This document shows positions 1 through 5,739 of a DNA stretch of 5,739 bases, in pieces. How positions within the stretch are numbered: position 1 is the stretch's first letter; the number at the start of each line of letters is the position of its first letter. This DNA comes from JAAYCI01 sp964370165. Lineage in GTDB: Bacteria > Bacillota > Clostridia > Oscillospirales > Ruminococcaceae. The stretch covers positions 1 to 5,739 of the forward strand of contig CAYJIG010000088.1 in the NCBI GenBank assembly GCA_964370165.1, in the 5' to 3' direction. Below the pieces are notes generated by a model. That model worked only from the letters and a program-made list of their open reading frames with translations, had not been told where the DNA came from and did no database searches. The translations under genes and the position numbers were made by a program.

Positions 1-65
1 TAGAAGCCGTTAAAAATGCAACCATGAAGAAAATGGAACTGTTCTCTTCTGCAGGTAAAGCATAA
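1..65 (+). CDS. C-terminal end of an unidentified plus-strand gene (partial)
   Basis: One plus-strand frame is open from the left edge to a TAA at 63-65 and encodes about 20 residues ending in MELFSSAGKA. It reads as the tail of a protein whose body lies to the left of the window. Support is indirect: the frame has plausible composition, and a strong hairpin with a T tract follows about 50 bases after the stop, where a plus-strand transcript would be expected to end. The tail is too short to name a family. It converges with the minus-strand acetyltransferase gene. A chance open frame of this length cannot be excluded. Confidence 0.45.
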   Translation, partial: EAVKNATMKKMELFSSAGKA

Positions 66-110
66 AAATGCCGTCAAAAATATGACAGTAAGCTTTTTAT
101 ATTAAAATCA

Positions 111-162
111 CAAAACAAAAACACTTATTGACGCCGTGTCAATAAGTGTTTTTATTGTTTTG
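111..162. terminator. Bidirectional intrinsic terminator between convergent genes
   Basis: Bases 117-132 and 138-153 form a perfect 16-bp inverted repeat around a 5-base loop (GCCGT). An A run on the left arm and a T run on the right arm give a U tract to transcripts arriving from either side. A further CAAAAC (111-116) can pair with GTTTTG (157-162) across a 3-base bulge. It lies about 50 bases after the plus-strand stop at 65 and about 14 bases after the minus-strand stop at 167, so it can end both units. Confidence 0.88.
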
Positions 163-166
163 GTGG

Positions 167-687
167 TTATAGATCTAAAAAATATTCTTTAGATTTCATT
201 GTTGTGCCGTCAAATTTTTGATAAAAGCCGTCGCCGACATATATAAAACCCAGCTTTTCAATCACGTTTTTCGATTTGGTGTTTTCAAAAGCATGACAGC
301 AAAATATTTTCTTTTGGTTCAAGTTGTTTTTGGCAAATTCAAGAATTTTTCTTGATGCTTCGGTGGCAAATCCCATGCCCCATTGAGAGTGCATTAAATT
401 GTACCCAAGCTCATAACAGCCTTTTCCGCTGTTGAAAACAAGTCCGCCGGAGCCTATCAAGCTGTCTGTAGCTTTTAAAACAAAACCCCACGTGTAGTTA
501 TCGCCCTCGATGCTTTCCTCTTCAAGCGATAGCCAATCTTTGGTATCGTTTAGCTTTGATGGGTGCTCCATCGCATGAATCTTGACACATTTTCGTCTGA
601 GCTCCAAGATGTAAATATATGCTGTGCATCGTCTACGCTTAAGTTTCGCAGCAGTAAACGCTCGGTGGATAAAATAGGTGTTTGCAC
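167..687 (-). pseudogene. GNAT family N-acetyltransferase (RimJ/RimL-like), broken by a frameshift
   Basis: Acetyl-CoA-dependent N-acetyltransferase of the RimJ/RimL-like group (Acetyltransf_3 type); the acceptor is unknown. The gene is split between two frames. The first, read from a GTG at 687, encodes 44 residues carrying the family's N-terminal signature TERLLLR (residues 8-14) and FMRWSTHQ, then stops at TAA 550-552. The second encodes the rest, from KLNDTKDWL at about base 556 to TAA at 167. It includes ELGYNL, the acetyl-CoA loop QWGMGFA (about 102-108 of the joined product) and the N..S..VIEKLGF element. Restoring one base at the TTT of 555-557 joins them into a 173-residue protein, a normal length for the family. 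A TTG at 607 opens the second frame but has no ribosome binding site and would lack the first strand and helix. The start is uncertain: GTG 687 fits the family, ATG 705 is in frame, and neither has a good Shine-Dalgarno. It follows the lipoprotein gene by about 50 bases with no terminator between, so the two are probably co-transcribed. The cause is a real mutation or a sequence error. Confidence 0.85.
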
Positions 688-737
688 GAATAAAACCCCA
701 ATCATTTTCAGTTTACAGTTTTCGCATTTTTGTGAAG

Positions 738-1541
738 TTAGTTCATAGGTGTTTCTGTATTTTGCGGTAAATCGTCAAAAACAAAGCCTATATCATCACC
801 TAATGTTTCTGATGTATAGTATATTTGCCCAATGCTTACTAAATTAAGCTCGGGGATAACCACCATATCTGTGAAAGTTCCGTCGTGAAAATTCACGCTT
901 AACAGATATGCGTTGCCGTCACTTTGCACCTGCGCGATATTTTCATAATCCTCGTTTGTAAGCTCTGCCTCGGCTGTGTTTGAGAAAATATCAATAAGCG
1001 CTGAAGTATCCTCTTTTGTGATTTGTGCAAATTCGGTGGTTTTTGCGATATCGTAAACGGCGCCACCACTTACAAGGTCGATATATCCCATCACGTCGCT
1101 TGAGGCCATGGCTGTGCTTTCAAGAATATAGTAAGTGCCACTATCTTCGGCTACTATACGGAAATTATCGTCATATTCAAGCATTTTGAAAAACACCGCA
1201 TTTTCTGAGATGCTGTTAGCAAGTTCTTTTGTCAATACACTCTCGTCCACAGTACCACTAAAGTCGATAAAATCAGAAGACTCGCCAATTTTTTCTGAAA
1301 GCATGTCTTGTGTTATCATCGCGCCATCGTTATCTGTGAGCAAATAACTGGTAGAGTTGTAGATGGCAATTTTAGGCAGTGTAGCATCTTGAGACGGTAG
1401 GCTTTCGGCGTGGCTTTGAGACTGTTGCGATACCGAGCTTGGGCTTGTAGTATCCGGATATGACGTGTCTTGGCTATTACAACCTGATAGTGATAAAATA
1501 GAAAATATACCTATTAGTATAATGATTGATGTCTTTTTCAT
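738..1541 (-). CDS. Putative lipoprotein of unknown function
   Basis: A 267-residue protein with a clear lipoprotein signal peptide: Lys2-Lys3, a hydrophobic stretch at about 5-18, and lipobox L18-S19-G20-C21, so Cys21 should be lipidated and the protein anchored outside the cytoplasmic membrane. Residues 22-56 are a Ser/Thr/Gln/Pro-rich linker of the kind that tethers a domain away from the membrane. The rest (about 57-267) is acidic, rich in Asp, Glu, Ser and Thr, with alternating strand-like segments such as YNSTSYLLTDNDG, SGTYYILE and GNAYLLSVNF. I recognise no domain, enzyme motif or binding site. The ATG at 1541 is well supported by AGAGGTGA just upstream. A promoter with an extended -10 lies about 60 bases upstream and the broken acetyltransferase gene follows closely. 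A role in binding, envelope sensing or cell-surface assembly would be a guess. Confidence 0.9.
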   Translation of the reverse strand: MKKTSIIILIGIFSILSLSGCNSQDTSYPDTTSPSSVSQQSQSHAESLPSQDATLPKIAIYNSTSYLLTDNDGAMITQDMLSEKIGESSDFIDFSGTVDESVLTKELANSISENAVFFKMLEYDDNFRIVAEDSGTYYILESTAMASSDVMGYIDLVSGGAVYDIAKTTEFAQITKEDTSALIDIFSNTAEAELTNEDYENIAQVQSDGNAYLLSVNFHDGTFTDMVVIPELNLVSIGQIYYTSETLGDDIGFVFDDLPQNTETPMN

Positions 1542-1544
1542 TTG

Positions 1545-1552
1545 TCACCTCT
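1545..1552 (-). promoter_or_regulatory. Ribosome binding site of the lipoprotein gene
   Basis: The minus strand reads AGAGGTGA here, ending 3 bases before the ATG at 1541, with the GGTG core close to the usual distance. It fixes that ATG as the start. Confidence 0.8.
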
Positions 1553-1553
1553 G

Positions 1554-1564
1554 TATATATATAT
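1554..1564. repeat. Short TA dinucleotide run in the lipoprotein leader
   Basis: Eleven bases of alternating T and A lie between the predicted promoter and the ribosome binding site of the lipoprotein gene. The run is short and may be only AT-rich spacer. Changes in its length would alter leader length but not the reading frame. Confidence 0.6.
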
Positions 1565-1601
1565 TTATTTAGATATTATTGGCTGGGTTTTAATGGCATT
1601 A

Positions 1602-1610
1602 ATTATACCA
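1602..1610 (-). promoter_or_regulatory. Extended -10 promoter for the lipoprotein gene
   Basis: The minus strand reads TGGTATAAT: a perfect TATAAT at 1602-1607 directly preceded by TGG, the TGn extended -10 element. No good -35 box sits at 17 bases (ACTTTT there, or TTACTT at 19), which fits an extended -10 promoter. Transcription would start near 1595, giving a leader of about 54 bases. The promoter lies between the terminator of the upstream unit (1651-1685) and the lipoprotein gene, so the lipoprotein-acetyltransferase pair appears to be its own unit. Confidence 0.65.
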
Positions 1611-1650
1611 CACATAAAAACAAGAAAAGTAACAAAGTGATATCAAATTA

Positions 1651-1685
1651 TTATAAAAACCCACCGACTATTATGTCGGTGGGTT
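1651..1685 (-). terminator. Intrinsic terminator of the c-di-GMP operon
   Basis: Bases 1658-1668 and 1675-1685 form a perfect 11-bp stem with the GC-rich core CCCACCGAC/GTCGGTGGG and a 6-base loop. On the minus strand it is followed by TTTTTATAA, a U tract. It begins about 20 bases after the TAG at 1706-1708 of the diguanylate cyclase gene, as expected for rho-independent termination of that transcript. Confidence 0.9.
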
Positions 1686-1705
1686 CAGTGTGTATAGTGA
1701 ATTTG

Positions 1706-3025
1706 CTAGGGTGCTGCTTTATCAAGTGGGTCAACCACTCGTGCGTTTAAGCGAGCTTGCTTGCCGGCAGCTTTATTTTCATACATCTTTTTATCTACTG
1801 TTTTAAAGAATTCGTTATATTCCTGCAATGTGTTGCCGCAAAAGTTATCAAACCCAAAAGCAAGCGAGAACTTATATTCGTCGTTAGTGTTTAGTTTTTT
1901 GATGTGATCGGTGATTTTCATAATGGTATTTTCAACATCTTCTTTTGTACAGCCGGATAAAATAGAAACAAATTCATCGCCACCGATACGGAAGCTTTTA
2001 CCGTATGGTTTGAAATTGCTGTTTAAGGAATAGTAAGAGTTTCGTATCGCATTGTCGCCGTCTATATGCCCTAAAATATCATTGATAAGTTTTAGGTTGT
2101 TCATGTCGGCCACCACACACCATAGGTCTTTCTCTTGGGTTTCATCTGCAAACAAGTCGTTCAGTTCTTCGTGGTATGCCTTGGTGTTCAGCCCGCCGGT
2201 AAGCGTATCGGTGAATGAATATTCTAAAAGCATGGTTTTCATTTTGTTTGCAACGCTGGCAATTCGGCCCACTTCGTCGTTTGTGTAAAGATCGCATGGT
2301 ATGGCTATCTTCATGTTGCCTGTATCGGCAATTTCAGACATAGACTTTTCAAGGCTCATCAAGCTGGAGCTCATGCTTTTAGAGAAGAATTTGATGAATA
2401 TGACAACGGCCGTAATAACAATAGCGTTAAGAATTATTCCGGAAAGTAAAATGGCAAAAACAAGGCTGTCGTTTCGCTGCAGTTCTTCGTTAAGAAGGCG
2501 TTCTTCCTCGGCAGAAAAGTCGTCAATACTTCCGAAAAATTCGTTTGCAATAGGGGTAACCACCTGCAACGCATAAAGTGCGTCTTCATATGCGCCGCCG
2601 CCAATCATGATGTCGGCAGATAGTATCATGCTGTCTTTGTACACATTTTTTTCTTCGATGATACGGTTGAATTCGGTCAGCTGGTCTCCGATTAAATATT
2701 CAGAAAAATCTTTCATTCTACCATCAAGCTCAACAAAAGCATCTATGTACTGGGCATAAAGCTCGTCCCTTATAACTTCATTTTCTTGTAGCAAGATATC
2801 TCGGCCCAAAACACGACATACATACATGTTACGTGTGATGGCGCTAAGCTCTTCTTTATGTCTCACATTTACATTTATTATATTTTCAGAAGATCTGTTC
2901 ACCATGACAACTGAAAAAAATGAAAATGCACTGATGATAACAACACTGCCAATAATAAACCATTGCAGAGGTATGAATTTCCTTTGAATGGGAGCGTTGT
3001 TTAGCCATCGTATAAATTTTGACAT
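1706..3025 (-). CDS. Membrane-bound diguanylate cyclase (helical sensor-HAMP-GGDEF)
   Basis: Predicted to condense two GTP into cyclic di-GMP at the inner face of the membrane. Of 439 residues, about 19-42 form the first membrane helix and 44-187 an extracytoplasmic, mostly helical sensor resembling the four-helix bundle of chemoreceptors. About 188-213 is the second membrane helix, about 214-266 a HAMP linker (P243, then DEVGRI at 250-255 and N260), and 268-430 the GGDEF domain. The active-site motif is canonical, FRIGGDEF at 345-352. The metal-binding Asp307 (ADMNNLK), N315-D316, GH at 319-320, GD at 323-324 and the late MYENKAAGK element are all present, so catalysis is likely. The inhibitory RxxD I-site expected before the motif is missing (Lys and Gly at the R and D positions), so classical product inhibition is probably absent. 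ATG 3025 is supported by AAAGGTGG 7 bases upstream. The gene follows the GGDEF-EAL gene by 79 bases with no terminator or clear promoter of its own, which suggests an operon. The signal sensed is unknown. Confidence 0.95.
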   Translation of the reverse strand: MSKFIRWLNNAPIQRKFIPLQWFIIGSVVIISAFSFFSVVMVNRSSENIINVNVRHKEELSAITRNMYVCRVLGRDILLQENEVIRDELYAQYIDAFVELDGRMKDFSEYLIGDQLTEFNRIIEEKNVYKDSMILSADIMIGGGAYEDALYALQVVTPIANEFFGSIDDFSAEEERLLNEELQRNDSLVFAILLSGIILNAIVITAVVIFIKFFSKSMSSSLMSLEKSMSEIADTGNMKIAIPCDLYTNDEVGRIASVANKMKTMLLEYSFTDTLTGGLNTKAYHEELNDLFADETQEKDLWCVVADMNNLKLINDILGHIDGDNAIRNSYYSLNSNFKPYGKSFRIGGDEFVSILSGCTKEDVENTIMKITDHIKKLNTNDEYKFSLAFGFDNFCGNTLQEYNEFFKTVDKKMYENKAAGKQARLNARVVDPLDKAAP

Positions 3026-3032
3026 GTTTAAA

Positions 3033-3040
3033 CCACCTTT
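3033..3040 (-). promoter_or_regulatory. Ribosome binding site of the diguanylate cyclase gene
   Basis: The minus strand reads AAAGGTGG, 7 bases before the ATG at 3025. The strong match and spacing settle the start and show that the gene is translated independently of the upstream gene. Confidence 0.8.
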
Positions 3041-3069
3041 AATTTTCTTGAGAAGTTAAGGTTCACAGG

Positions 3070-3093
3070 AGTGTGGCTTTTTAAAGCCGCACT
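3070..3093 (-). other. Intercistronic hairpin without a U tract
   Basis: AGTGTGGCTT (3070-3079) can pair with AAGCCGCACT (3084-3093) around a 4-base loop, with one imperfect pair (U-G on the plus strand, C-A mismatch on the minus transcript). It begins 12 bases after the stop of the GGDEF-EAL gene. On the minus strand no T run follows, so it is unlikely to be an efficient terminator. It could protect or separate the two messages, or partly attenuate the second gene. Confidence 0.5.
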
Positions 3094-3104
3094 AGACGAG
3101 GTTA

Positions 3105-5327
3105 TTACATAATATCTTTATACTTTTCTTCAAATTCGGCAATAGGCATCGGCTTTGAGTAATAATATCCTTGCACAGCATCGCAATTTATTTTTTTCAG
3201 CATTTCAATTTGTGCTATTGTTTCAATACCCTCTGCAACAACGTACATGTCCAGTTTGTGTGCAAGTTTGATAAATCCGTCTACAACATGTTCGGCCCTG
3301 ATGATTTCTTTTTCATCGGTGAAAAAGCTTCTGTCCATCTTAAGTGTATCCACTTTTAGGTTTTTCAACAGGCCCAGGGAAGAATATCCTGCGCCGAAAT
3401 CGTCGATTGAAATTCCAAACCCATTTTGACGCAAATCAGAAAATAAAGTCTCTATTATTTCTTCGTTTGCTATGGTGGCGGTTTCGGTCAGCTCTACTTC
3501 AACAAACCCATGAGGTATATCATATTTATCGGCAATGCCTCTGATAGCTTGCACAAAATTGTCATGTTGCAAGTTTTGACGTGAGCAGTTTACCGATATC
3601 GGAACAGGATTTACTTGCTCATCAATCCATTTTCTAATAGTGATACATACTTTTTCTAAAATATATCTGTCAAGCTCGATAATAAATCCGTTTTTCTCAA
3701 ACAGTGGAATGAAATCATTTGGGAAAATCATGGTTCCGTCAGCTTCCTGCCAGCGAACCAGTGCCTCTGCACCAATGATTTTTTCTTCGCTTAGGTTATA
3801 TTTTGGCTGAAGGTATACTAAAAACTCGTTGTTTTGTAAAGCCGCGCTCATTTTTTTGGTAAGTTCGGCTTCTTTTAAAATCTTTTTAGTGTAGCTCTCG
3901 TTATAGTCGTGAATTATCAGGCCTTTATTTTCTTTAGATATCTTGTGTGCCAAGTTAAGCTTGTTGATGATATCGTCGACGTCTGTGCTTCCGATGGGAA
4001 TGTGATACCTGCCATATTTAAACGATATCTTATACTCGCCAAGCTCCGGTATGAACTTTTTGTAGTAAGACTCATAAATCCCGGTGCGTTCTTCCATGTC
4101 GTCCAAAAAGCCATTACCGGAAAATAGTATAAACTCATCCACACCTGTTCTGGTGATCATGAGCGTTGGCTCGGGCACAGTTTCTCTGATAGGCTTAAAC
4201 GCTTGCAACACCCTGTTGCCTATTTCAAAGCCAAACATTTCGTTTATGGCCTTGAAGTTTTCTATGTCTATTTTTACCACGGCATATCGACTATTTCTGT
4301 TCTTGGTCAAAATATCTGACATGTCTTTTTTTAGTTTCAGCAAATTCGGAAGACCTGTAAGAGGATCTATATAGGCTGTTCTTTCCAGCGATTTAAGTGA
4401 GTGTATTCGGTAAATCCAAATGTATACAACAAAGAATACTATGGCAAGCAAGATAACTATGCTTATGAATACAATCTGCTCAATGGCTGTTTCAAAATCA
4501 ATATGGATGGCGTTTTCTTCTATGGCTATGGCCAGTACCCAGTCGGTCATTTCAATAGGGTAGTAAAAAAGTATTTTTTGGGTATTTCCCGTGCCGTAAT
4601 TTGCAATATAAGTAAAACTCCCGCCGATTCCGTTTACTACATTTTGAATGGCGGACGAAACATTTTCATGGCCTAATGTTTCAATGTCGTGCGATGGGAT
4701 AGCAGCGTCGTCTGTATGCCCTACGCTGGTGGTGAAATGGATATTTAAGTCAGTATCGGTAAGGAAAATCCAGCCACCATTTACTGTGCTGTCGATAATT
4801 TCATACAAGTCTTCCACCGGAGATTCACCGAACAACACTCCGCTAGCAACACCGTCTTTAACAACAGGAACAGCAAGCTCGAAAATCAAATCTTCTGTTT
4901 CCGGTGAAATATATGGATAATCGATAAAAATGTCGCTTTCGAAGGCACGAATGAATGTTTCATTTTGTGAAAAATCGCGCTCGACATTATCGGCGGAAAT
5001 ACCATTTCCGTCTAAATCTACATAATAAATGTTTTCGAACTCTTCCGCTTGCGACTGCGAGCGTAAAAAATCAGCCGCAGTATCAACAGTTATATCGGCG
5101 TCAGAGGCATATTCTGCAATCAGCGACAAGTCGTCTGTGCTTTCTTCAATACTACCTTCTATTTCCGAGCCCATCTGAAACCCGGAATTTTCCATCTTGA
5201 TGCGAGTGGCTTCAAGCATCTCGTCATCAACGGTTACCACATACACAACAACAAGACTTGCAACCAAAAAAAACACTATGGTCACAATTATGGTGAAAAG
5301 CTTGCTCATATTAATTTTGGGTTTCAT
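3105..5327 (-). CDS. Cache-GGDEF-EAL protein, predicted c-di-GMP phosphodiesterase
   Basis: Predicted to hydrolyse cyclic di-GMP to pGpG at the membrane in response to an external signal. Of 740 residues, about 9-32 form a membrane helix and about 35-280 an extracytoplasmic double Cache sensor (YYVDLDGNG at 101-109, LAVPVVKDGVASGVLFGE at 151-168, ending near W263). About 283-306 is the second membrane helix, about 315-475 a GGDEF domain and about 485-738 an EAL domain. The EAL site is complete: EAL at 521-523, N580, E612 and E615 (ELTE), D642-D643 in DDFGAG, K663, E699 (AEGIE) and Q719. The GGDEF domain is degenerate: GVDEF at 395-399, NEMFGFEIGN (362-371) in place of ND..GH..GD, and no RxxD. 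It probably does not make c-di-GMP but might still bind GTP and regulate the EAL domain, as known for CC3396. No HAMP or PAS separates the membrane helix from GGDEF. ATG 5327 has AAAGGA 8 bases upstream; the in-frame ATG at codon 7 has none. First gene of the operon; the Cache ligand cannot be told from sequence. Confidence 0.95.
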   Translation of the reverse strand: MKPKINMSKLFTIIVTIVFFLVASLVVVYVVTVDDEMLEATRIKMENSGFQMGSEIEGSIEESTDDLSLIAEYASDADITVDTAADFLRSQSQAEEFENIYYVDLDGNGISADNVERDFSQNETFIRAFESDIFIDYPYISPETEDLIFELAVPVVKDGVASGVLFGESPVEDLYEIIDSTVNGGWIFLTDTDLNIHFTTSVGHTDDAAIPSHDIETLGHENVSSAIQNVVNGIGGSFTYIANYGTGNTQKILFYYPIEMTDWVLAIAIEENAIHIDFETAIEQIVFISIVILLAIVFFVVYIWIYRIHSLKSLERTAYIDPLTGLPNLLKLKKDMSDILTKNRNSRYAVVKIDIENFKAINEMFGFEIGNRVLQAFKPIRETVPEPTLMITRTGVDEFILFSGNGFLDDMEERTGIYESYYKKFIPELGEYKISFKYGRYHIPIGSTDVDDIINKLNLAHKISKENKGLIIHDYNESYTKKILKEAELTKKMSAALQNNEFLVYLQPKYNLSEEKIIGAEALVRWQEADGTMIFPNDFIPLFEKNGFIIELDRYILEKVCITIRKWIDEQVNPVPISVNCSRQNLQHDNFVQAIRGIADKYDIPHGFVEVELTETATIANEEIIETLFSDLRQNGFGISIDDFGAGYSSLGLLKNLKVDTLKMDRSFFTDEKEIIRAEHVVDGFIKLAHKLDMYVVAEGIETIAQIEMLKKINCDAVQGYYYSKPMPIAEFEEKYKDIM

Positions 5328-5438
5328 GTATATATTCCTTTATAATAGGCAAACGGCCATTGCGTATACAATAGGTAGTCAATAACACCGCAGTTGTTGC
5401 ATAATAATTTTAGTACATACCAATAGATACAGATACCC
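5328..5438 (-). other. 5' leader of the c-di-GMP operon, no recognised riboswitch
   Basis: This is the predicted untranslated leader between the start near 5438 and the ATG at 5327. I looked for the conserved cores of the c-di-GMP-I and c-di-GMP-II riboswitches, because the downstream genes act on that nucleotide, and see neither. Only small structures are visible, such as CCATTG (5357-5362) pairing with CAATAGG (5369-5375, one bulged base) just before the ribosome binding site. There is no terminator in the leader. Confidence 0.4.
5336..5341 (-). promoter_or_regulatory. Ribosome binding site of the GGDEF-EAL gene
   Basis: The minus strand reads AAAGGA, 8 bases before the ATG at 5327. This favours that ATG over the in-frame ATG six codons later, which has only A/T-rich sequence and CCC upstream. 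Confidence 0.75.
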
Positions 5439-5444
5439 AAAATG

Positions 5445-5473
5445 ATTTTATCAAAAGAATCATCTATAGTCAA
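5445..5473 (-). promoter_or_regulatory. Sigma-A type promoter of the c-di-GMP operon
   Basis: The minus strand carries TTGACT (5468-5473), a 17-base spacer and TAAAAT (5445-5450). Each box matches the housekeeping consensus at 5 of 6 positions with ideal spacing. Transcription would start near 5438, giving a leader of about 110 bases before the ATG at 5327. A second perfect TATAAT lies further upstream on the same strand (ATTATA at about 5500-5505) but lacks a good -35 box. Confidence 0.65.
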
Positions 5474-5739
5474 TGTGAAATCATGTTGTAATTGTTAAAA
5501 ATTATAGAATAAAGAGATTTTTGCCCTTGAAATATAATATTTATCAATAAAAGCATAGAAAAAAGACACCGAAACGTTGGTCGATGCCTGTTGCGACAGA
5601 TGTCATAATATGTGTATTGACATGATAACAAGATAAATCCTGTCAGAATACTTGTGCTTTAGTTTGCCGAGAGCCTTTTTGAAGGCGGGTTTGAAGATCT
5701 GGGCGACATATATTGATGTTTGCCTTTATTTTTTTTGCT
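5474..5739. other. AT-rich stretch with no supportable gene
   Basis: No gene can be supported between the operon promoter and the right edge. The longest notable minus-strand frame runs from 5725 to a TGA at 5603-5605 (40 codons). It lacks a start codon with a ribosome binding site and begins right after a stop next to an A8 run, so it may be noise or the tail of a gene outside the window that is out of frame. An imperfect inverted repeat, ATGTCA (5600-5605) with TGACAT (5618-5623), and a weak terminator-like structure at 5559-5604 are the only other signals. Confidence 0.5.
5559..5604 (-). terminator. Possible weak terminator of a minus-strand gene beyond the right edge
   Basis: On the minus strand GACATC (5604-5599) can pair with GGTGTC (5570-5565) through one wobble, enclosing GTCG/CGAC (5597-5594 with 5583-5580). 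Six T follow at once (5564-5559). The stem is interrupted by a 9-base internal bulge, so it is weaker than the other two terminators. It would fit the end of a gene entering from the right, but that gene is not visible. Confidence 0.35.

Noticed and set aside
545..575. Programmed -1 ribosomal frameshifting in the acetyltransferase gene
   Set aside because: In the upstream frame the codons AGC ACC CAT CAA AGC TAA do not form an X XXY YYZ slippery site, and no strong downstream structure is apparent.
167..607. A complete 146-residue acetyltransferase starting from TTG at 607
   Set aside because: No ribosome binding site precedes it, its first 16 or so residues do not fit the family, and the real N-terminal coding sequence is found upstream in another frame.
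3917..4144. Small genes overlapping the GGDEF-EAL and cyclase genes in other frames, on both strands
   Set aside because: They lie wholly inside well-supported coding sequence, lack ribosome binding sites and have no protein-like motifs; they are by-products of the real genes.
5341..5390. Promoter TTGTAT-18-TATTAT just upstream of the GGDEF-EAL start
   Set aside because: Transcription would begin at or inside the ribosome binding site, and the -35 box is poor; the TTGACT-17-TAAAAT pair upstream is much better.
5328..5438. c-di-GMP riboswitch in the operon leader
   Set aside because: The conserved sequence blocks of the class I and class II aptamers are not present.
5600..5623. Inverted repeat ATGTCA/TGACAT as an operator
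   Set aside because: It is short and imperfect and lies more than 125 bases upstream of the predicted -35 box, with no known regulator motif to match.

Overview
The window looks like a chromosomal stretch from an AT-rich (low-GC) Gram-positive bacterium, most likely a clostridial Firmicute. This rests on the AT-rich intergenic DNA, strong purine-rich ribosome binding sites (AGAGGTGA, AAAGGTGG, AAAGGA), sigma-A type promoters and the style of the lipoprotein and signalling proteins. It is an inference from style; no taxonomic marker gene is present.

Layout, left to right. Bases 1-65 are the last codons of a plus-strand gene that enters from the left. It meets the minus-strand genes at a perfect 16-bp hairpin (117-153) that can terminate transcription in both directions. 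All other genes lie on the minus strand and so are transcribed from right to left. A short unit driven by an extended -10 promoter near 1605 encodes an unrecognised lipoprotein (738-1541), followed about 50 bases later by a GNAT acetyltransferase gene (167-687). The acetyltransferase gene is broken: its N-terminal 44 codons and C-terminal 129 codons are in different frames, consistent with loss of one base near 555.

The second unit starts from a good promoter (TTGACT, 17 bases, TAAAAT at 5445-5473). It has a leader of about 110 bases and then two membrane-bound cyclic di-GMP enzymes. The first is a 740-residue Cache-GGDEF-EAL protein (3105-5327) with a complete EAL phosphodiesterase site and a degenerate GGDEF domain. 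The second, 79 bases downstream, is a 439-residue protein with a helical sensor, HAMP and a canonical GGDEF domain (1706-3025). The unit ends at a strong hairpin with a T tract (1651-1685). The two proteins are predicted to do opposite things: the first degrades c-di-GMP and the second makes it, each under its own extracytoplasmic sensor.

The right end (5474-5739) holds no gene I can support. It contains only a weak terminator-like structure and short open frames.

I found no mobile element, CRISPR array, tRNA, rRNA or recognisable riboswitch. The window does not show a clearly new biological system. The points most worth following are the frameshifted acetyltransferase and the opposed c-di-GMP enzyme pair.
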